A stretch of DNA of 64,000 bases from Macrosoma leucophasiata (taxonomy: Eukaryota > Arthropoda > Insecta > Lepidoptera > Hedylidae). Both the position numbers and the translations under genes were made by a program. The notes under the pieces were generated by a model that saw nothing but the letters and a program-made list of their open reading frames with translations, was not told where the DNA came from and did not search any database. Positions 57,958-64,000 of the stretch are shown in pieces. Location: positions 4,843,501 through 4,907,500 of the forward strand of contig JAWQUS010000004.1 of NCBI GenBank assembly GCA_036365455.1. The letters run 5' to 3'. How positions within the stretch are numbered: the stretch's first letter is position 1; the number at the start of each line of letters is the position of its first letter.

Positions 57958-58759
57958 GTCGGGGCCCGTTAACTACGAGTATATGAATATGGGGGAGTTA
58001 CAACGAGTGCTTTTGCTCTGACCTCTTGAAAGCCCTAAGTGGCGTGTGGGCAACATCCTGCAATTATTGCGCAAGCGCACGTTCTTGTATTGGTATTGCA
58101 GAATATAGTTGATGGTAGGTATCATTTCGAAAATTTCAACCTTCAACAAATAAGCGAATATTTCACAATAAAATGGAATGATAGGAGAGACAAAGCATTT
58201 TCTTAGAGTCCACCAGTCCAATTTTAACTCTATTTAGCTTTGTTTGTAATATTGACTTACCGCCAATATCAACAGTTTCTGTATACTTACTAGTTTAAGA
58301 CAATTAGATCTCGACTATTATTCCGGCTTGTACTATAGCATTCCCTAATCTACAAACCGCTTAATTGTAGTGTTTGTAAATAATTCTTGGTAAAGGCAAA
58401 ATTTATTATTTCAGGCCTACCTCAAGAATGTCAACACCGAGTTTTTTCTAAGCTGCAATATTCACTCGCCACATACTCATAGCCTCGATTGTTTCTGTGC
58501 GTATTTAGGACCTATCTTCAGAATCGAATCAGCGACGTTCCTCACGGCTTGCTATATGGGTCTGCAAAACAATAGCCACCATGAATCTGAACACTCAAAC
58601 GCCTTGATTGCGTGGGCTACATCCTGCGATTATACTTCGCACGCACTCTCTAATACCAAGTACACACATACTCGCATCAAGGCGAGATGTACGACCATTT
58701 CATACATTCTACTTTTTACTTTGGGGAAGGTAGCTTCGACACCCTTTTATTTTTCTTTT

Positions 58760-58982
58760 TTTTATGTCATGGAAGTGGTAAACAAGCATGCAGTTCACAT
58801 TGTTGACTGCAGCCTATAGACACTTACACAAATACCAAGGTCAAAATGTAGATGCGTTACCACTCCTGAGGCCTAAGGTTATGCCTCTGTGTCGGAAATT
58901 CCAGAACCGTACATTACCACCTGACCGTAACACGATAGTGCTGAACACTACCATTTAGCGGGAAGTATATTAGGTAATGCGA
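58760..58982 (-). mobile_element. SINE-A, head truncated
   Basis: TATGTCATGGAAGTGGTAAA to ATATTAGGTAATGCG. It lacks about 45 bp at the family 5' end and a short TTAAGTGA block near the tail. Confidence 0.85.
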
Positions 58983-59093
58983 AAACCCTTGTAGAGTTCT
59001 AGTCATGTAAGGAGGGTGACGATTAATTTACCTGCCGCTAAATAGTAGTGTTTACAACCGTGTTAATTTTTACTGGTTTTTTACTGGTGGTAG

Positions 59094-59374
59094 AGCTCCA
59101 GTGACGGAGCTCGCGGGCGTAGGCACCACCGCATTACCTAATTTACTTGCCGCTAAATGGTAGTGTTCAGCACTATCGTGTTCCGGTCAGGTGGTAATGT
59201 ACAGCTCTGTAATTTCCGGCACAGAGGCATAACACCTTAGGCCTCAGGAGTGGTAACGCATCTGCGTTTTGGCCTTGGTCTTCATGTGGGTGTCTATAGG
59301 CTGCAGTCATCACTTAACATCAATGTGAACTGCATGCTTGTTTGCCACTTCCATTAAATAAAAAAAAAAAAAAA
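59094..59374 (+). mobile_element. SINE-A, complete, long A tail
   Basis: CTGGTGGTAGAGCTCCAGTG to CTTCCATTAAATAAAAAAAA with about 15 A residues. Among the best preserved copies. Confidence 0.93.
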
Positions 59375-59842
59375 GTGGTAATACACGGACCTGTTATTTG
59401 CAGCATAGAGACTTAAAAGCTTCAAGATATTGTCACATTTAATAATACAAATGTAAACAGGTGTACTTATCAAATAATTTTGATAACCCTCCTTAATTTA
59501 CTCGAGCTATTCATGGCCACTTCATGGCATTCACGAACATTGTTTCTTAATGTATTATCTGCACTCGCCTTTAAACGCGCCTCAGAATTGTTTGATCACA
59601 ATATAATTTAGAGCTAGACTTCATCCAACTAATCAAACATGATTGCTTGATTATAACTATAATTTATAACACCATCCGTTCACTTCTGAAATGAAAGTTT
59701 TGTTTTAAAGTATCAGAGGAATTTAAAGTATCTGTGGTTATTATAAGACAATTCATTGCACCTTCAGGCTCTTGGAATAACACGTGATCTCTTATAACGA
59801 TTAAGCCGTTTAGGAGGAAAAAGAAATCCGGTAGGTACACTG

Positions 59843-60134
59843 CATAGAGCAACACCGGAGGGGAGCCATATGCAGGCTTTCCCCTCTGTCAAAGTACAAG
59901 CCTAAATGGCCCTATACCTGTCGCCTAGATGTTTCAATGTGTGCGTTTGAAATTGTTTCTGTATTTTGTTAAAGTCAAGGTGTGCGTTTCGTAGTTATAT
60001 ATGATTTTTGTAGTATGCGTGTGTGTCGCAAGCATTTCCCCCCGCAAAAAATGATTGACTGTTTTGCATCGGTAATAAACGCTATGGCTACTCCCCTCCA
60101 GTCCGCCGCGGCCGGTGGCCCGTGTTGCTCTATG
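59843..60134 (+). mobile_element. hAT-like MITE, 292 bp, 12-bp flanking duplication
   Basis: CATAGAGCAACACC to GTGTTGCTCTATG, perfect 13-bp termini. The flanks GTAGGTACACTG at 59831-59842 and 60135-60146 are identical over 12 bp, longer than the 8 bp seen at the other copies. Same interior as 36.3 kb. Confidence 0.85.
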
Positions 60135-60660
60135 GTAGGTACACTGTAAATGTACTCGTATATTATAATAATATGTTAATTGATGAAAATCATGTGAAAT
60201 TAGTAAATATTAAGAACAATCGATGAGATCTAATACAAAAAACAATTCAAAAGCTTATAATAAAATTATAAATAACTAAATATTTAAGTGACAGATCAAT
60301 TCGTGAAGTTTGCTCACGTTGATGCCTACGCATCCTCTGCCAGCGAAAGTATTGTTCCGGTTCGATAATAGTGTATGGCCTCGTAATCACTGGTACAGAA
60401 CCTCGATTTTTTTATCCGTTTGAATTTAGTACAGTTTTTGCTTTATGATGTCGATTTCTATTAACACCAGGCTTACATTTTTTTTCGAGTTCTATCGAGC
60501 GGTAGTGCATCTGCAAAACGTCTAATTTTTGTGTAGGATACTGTACATACCTACATTATAAAATTTATGGGTACCAATTTGAACGGCTGGTTTATATTCT
60601 GTTTACAAATTGTATTATGTAACAACATCGTGGATAACATGATCTTTGGCTACTCAATAT

Positions 60661-60833
60661 CATAGAGCAACACGGACCACCGGCCGCGGCGGACTGAAGG
60701 GGAGTAGCCATAGCGTTTATTACCGATGCAAAACAGTCTGTCATTTTTTGCGGGGGGGAATGCGTGCGTGGGCTTGTACTTTGACCGAGGGGAAAGCCTG
60801 CCTAAGGCTACTCCCCTCCGGTGTTGCTCTATG
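60661..60833 (-). mobile_element. hAT-like MITE, 173-bp internal deletion form
   Basis: CATAGAGCAACACGGACCAC to GTGTTGCTCTATG. 8-bp flanks CTCAATAT at 60653-60660 and 60834-60841. About 120-150 bp of interior is missing relative to other copies. Confidence 0.85.
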
Positions 60834-60969
60834 CTCAATATATTTGCGCGATGTACCAACCAGCAACCAGTCTGTATTCTGTTACCATATCGTTATTATC
60901 AATAAACCTGCAACAATGCAGTAATAAAGTTAAAATATTATTTAAGGTTTCCACCATATTGGGTGTTTT

Positions 60970-60972
<3 letters not shown>

Positions 60973-61016
<44 letters not shown>
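60973..61016. repeat. (AT)n microsatellite, about 22 units
   Basis: Uninterrupted alternating AT. The ORFs made of alternating YI residues on both strands are artefacts of it. Confidence 0.95.
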
Positions 61017-61018
<2 letters not shown>

Positions 61019-61019
61019 A

Positions 61020-62265
61020 TGTTCATTATGAAACACATTGTCTTTTAAAAATTGTAGTCGTTAACTTGCAGTGAAAAAAAACTTGACGCGTCATCTGTCA
61101 TGTGACATCTGTCCTCGTAACGACATGTCACGTGACAGCTGTCAATTGTTTAACTCCTTTGCTGTTTTAAATTTAAATGACTGACTGTAGACACAAAAAC
61201 TACTACATTGTTATAATTGCAAAGAATGAAAAGAAAAGATACAAAGCCTAAAACAGTAAAAATAAGGTAGTCTTGTGAAAAAGTTACACAAGTTATGGCC
61301 AAAGAAATTAATATTTATGCACCTGATATTACGTAAGATACGAAAAGAGACCCATTAAGTTTACAATTGAATTATGTAGATAAAAGGTCAATAATATTAG
61401 TAAACCAAAAATCTGAACCAATACGAAACTAAGCGAATATGTAATTTAGGGACACTAATAAATAAAATTACTCTGAATACTGTAATTATCTGAAAATAAA
61501 TATTATTTTTTACAAAGGAGATAAAGTGAATTGGATATACCGGTTTTTGAACTAATGTGGAGTTTACGGAATGTACTTTACCTAAATATTTAAAACCGCA
61601 TCAACAGTAATCTTTACTCAAGCTTAATGTAAATTAGTTTCATCATTTGATCCAATTATGAATCCATAAACATTTCTTTTTCAAATGAAAGGAAACAACT
61701 AGCAAAAACATTTTACGATCTACATCGTATTGTAAATAGCAAAATAAAGAAAACAGACACAAATAAATTGTGCGAATTATCTTAATCTGCTTAATAATTT
61801 GTAACAGTATTTAGAAATCGTGAGAAACAGGTAAAAGGATGAAACAAATTAAAACAGGAAGTAGATTATTCAAAAGTGGTAAAGTACTTGGCAGCATAGT
61901 ATAATTCTGCATGTCGTTTTAATTAATTTTTTAATCTTAGTTGGATATTGATTATTATAAAAGTGTGGTAGTTATGATTTCATTAGTTTGCTTCTCAATA
62001 GTTTGACGACGAAATATTTTTTTTGTTTCATAGGCCTAAATTCGTTATTTTTATTTTTTAAACCAGTAAGGATGCATTTAATAATGTACTGTAACAACAG
62101 ACAGATAAATTTATATCCACAGGACCTGGTTGTTCACAAGCACCACTAAGCAATAAAGTATTGAGTATTGAGTAATTTCACAAATATCGTTGATCTTATA
62201 AAATACGTCATACAGAGATTAATGACAATATTGACCTCTGAAATTCTATGATTGAAAATTATTGA
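61020..62265. other. AT-rich sequence, possible LINE 3' scrap
   Basis: Nothing recognised except AGCAATAAAGTATTGAGTAT with repeated TATTGAG near 62150-62172, which resembles a LINE 3' end. Confidence 0.35.
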
Positions 62266-62276
62266 CATAACAATAA

Positions 62277-62573
62277 CTGGTGGTAGAGCACCAGTGACGG
62301 AGCTCGCGGGCGTAGGCACCACCGCATTACCTAATATACTTGCCGCTAAACGGTAGTGTTCAGCACTATCGTGTTCCGGTCAGGTGGTATTGTATGGCCC
62401 TGTAATTTCCGGCACAGAGGCATAACACCTTAGGCCTCAGGAGTGGTAACGCATCTGCATTTTGACCTCGGTCTTTGTGTGGGTGTCTATAGGCTGCAGT
62501 CATCACTTAACATCAATGTGAACTGCATGCTTGTTTGCCACTTCCATAACATAAAAAAAAAAATAATAAAAAA
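62277..62573 (+). mobile_element. SINE-A, complete with target duplication
   Basis: CTGGTGGTAGAGCACCAGTG to CCATAACATAAAAAAAAA and an A-rich tail. AACAATAA at 62269-62276 and 62574-62581 is an 8-bp duplication. It supports retroposition through an RNA and fixes the family 5' end. Confidence 0.93.
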
Positions 62574-62949
62574 AACAATAAATGCGTTTCAATTTAATCA
62601 CATAAACATTCTATTACACTGTAGTTGGATCTTCGTCGAAACATTGTACAACTGGCTTACTTACTCTGAAGGATGGATCAATGACTCATCGATCGCGGGC
62701 GCAGATGAGAGCTTAGAAACTGTAATTACATCATTCCTGCGTTGGCTATGGATTGTGCATGTTGTATAGAATGTTAGAGCAGTAGATTCAAATTTTATAT
62801 AAAAATGAGTTACTTTCTTTGATGTTTAGAAGCTTGCGAGTTAATTTTTATTGAAATAATTTGTAAATTTAAACAATTTTTTGACAATCAATCTTTAAAT
62901 AACAGTGATTATTGCCTGCAAACGCTCACCGTTGCGCTATTAATTTATA

Positions 62950-63112
62950 GTTTTTTTATGTAATGGAAGTGGCAAAGAAGCATGCAGCTCACATTGATGC
63001 CAAGTGATGACTGCAGCCTATATACATCCACACAAAGACCAGAGGTCAAAATGCAGATGCGTTACCACTCTTGGGGCCTAAATTGTAATGCTTCTGTGCC
63101 GGGAATTACAGT
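62950..63112 (-). mobile_element. SINE-A 3' half
   Basis: ATGTAATGGAAGTGGCAAAG to CTGTGCCGGGAATTACAG. The head half is absent. Confidence 0.85.
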
Positions 63113-63210
63113 GAATTATAGTTATTTAGTCATAGACATATAAGCGAGATAAAACAGTGTTAAGTTACGCGACAGGTAAGGCTTCGAGAGATCATAGATC
63201 AAATTTGTAA

Positions 63211-64000
63211 CATAGTCACATCGTTTTTTATTTGTCATTTCCAAACACAGAGACAGCCAAAGCTATCGAAAATAATTTTTGTCGGTCATCTTTCCCACCA
63301 CTGCGAAAAACTGACGATAGCCTGGCCCACACGGCAAAAGAGAAAGCCGATCTCCTGGGCAGCCTCTTTGCCTCAAACTCGACTCTTGATGACATGGGCA
63401 ACACAGCGCCTACTATCCCGCGCTGTGAAAGCTCTATGCCTGACGTCAAATTCACTCAGAAGAACGTCAGGCGAGCGCTGTTATCCCTTGACGTCAAAAA
63501 GTCGAGTGGGCCGGATTCCGTCCCTGCAGTGGTGTTGAAGATGTGCGCTCCCGAGCTGACCCCTGTTCTGACGCGCCTGTTCTCGCTTTCTTATGATCAT
63601 GGAAAAGTAACGTCTGCGTGGAAGACAGCCCTTGTGCATCCGATACCCAAAAAAGGGGATCGCAGTGATCCGGCCAACTACAGGCCCATAGCAATAACCT
63701 CCCTACTCTGCAAAGTCATGGAGCGTGTGATCAATACACAGCTGCTGCAGTACCTGGAGGATCATCAGCTGATCAGTGACCGCCAATATGGCTTTCGTCA
63801 AGGCAGATCTGCTGGTGATCTTCTAGTATATCTCACGCACTATTGGTCTCACGCCTTGGACAAGAGTGGGGAGGCATTGGCTGTAAGCCTGGATATTGCT
63901 AAGGCCTTTGACCGGGTCTGGCACGGGGCAGTTCTCGCGAAATTGCCATCTTACGGTCTCCCCGAGAGGCTATGCAACTGGACAGCCAGTTTTCTGTCTG
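63211..64000 (+). CDS. Jockey/CR1-group LINE reverse transcriptase, cut by the window edge
   Basis: One frame is open from 63211 to the last base, about 263 codons without a stop. It shows the region before the polymerase (KSSGPDSVPAVVLK), then VHPIPKKGD, NYRPIAITSLLCKVME (from 63676), YGFRQGRSAGDLL and LDIAKAFDRVWH (about 63889-63924) with the first catalytic Asp. The YADD box lies beyond the edge. The sequence is far GC-richer than its surroundings and has no disabling change, so the insertion is young. The left end is a 5' truncation near 63228-63240, since no endonuclease is encoded before KAIENNF. The exact clade is uncertain. Confidence 0.85.

Noticed and set aside
58020..58660. Two similar stretches (GGGCAACATCCTGCAATTAT and GGGCTACATCCTGCGATTAT)
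   Set aside because: Only about 40 bp alike; too short to define an element.
60835..61048. ORFs with alternating Tyr-Ile
   Set aside because: Direct translation of the (AT)n microsatellite.
1..64000. CRISPR array, bacterial operon or rRNA operon
   Set aside because: No regularly spaced short repeats, no dense coding, no rRNA-length conserved blocks; the window is animal repeat DNA.

Overview
This 64 kb window looks like intergenic or intronic DNA from a moth or butterfly. The DNA is AT-rich. The organism call rests on the repeat set: short Helitron-type elements ending in a hairpin plus CTAG, several tRNA-headed SINEs, a 5S rRNA-like SINE, RTE/CR1/jockey-type LINE fragments and many MITEs. 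No bacterial-style genes, operons, CRISPR arrays or rRNA operons are present. No exact species is claimed.

Protein-coding content is small. Four LINE remnants carry recognisable protein: an RTE C-terminal end (18.9-19.4 kb), an internally deleted LINE (22.7-24.05 kb), a Rex1/CR1-like reverse transcriptase with one in-frame stop (31.5-32.8 kb), and a reverse transcriptase ORF that runs off the right edge (63.2-64.0 kb). The only host-gene candidate is a pair of minus-strand ORFs at 55.7-55.9 and 54.1-54.4 kb. A GT donor and an AG acceptor join them in one reading frame; the product is not recognised.

The rest is layered repeats. The commonest family, called SINE-A here (about 285 bp, poly(A) tail), has roughly 25 complete or degraded copies on both strands. 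Others are a 5S-like SINE3 (five copies, three flanked by matching 9- to 13-bp direct repeats, one of these weak), a hAT-like MITE with CATAGAG termini (four copies, 8- or 12-bp target duplications), PIF/Harbinger-like MITEs with TTA duplications, a palindromic MITE beginning near CTTATTCATAAACGT, Helitron-like elements, and a tRNA-like 76-nt module repeated in direct (306-bp) and inverted (138-bp arm) arrangements.

Layout: 0-7 kb diverged repeats and a local duplication; 7-18 kb dense SINE/MITE/Helitron material and two tRNA-like clusters; 18-25 kb LINE remnants; 20-22.4 and 37-41.7 kb repeat-poor; 31-36.8 kb a LINE, then a nested stack of SINE-A, SINE3 and hAT MITE, then Helitrons; 41.7-48.7 kb SINE-A clusters, a 1 kb duplication and a third tRNA-like cluster; 51-56 kb SINEs and the candidate gene; 57-64 kb more SINE-A, two hAT MITEs and the terminal LINE. 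The elements do not form a pathway. Nested target duplications give a relative insertion order. I found no convincing new gene system; the most notable items are the 5S-like SINE, the tRNA-module clusters, the nested stack and the two-exon candidate gene.
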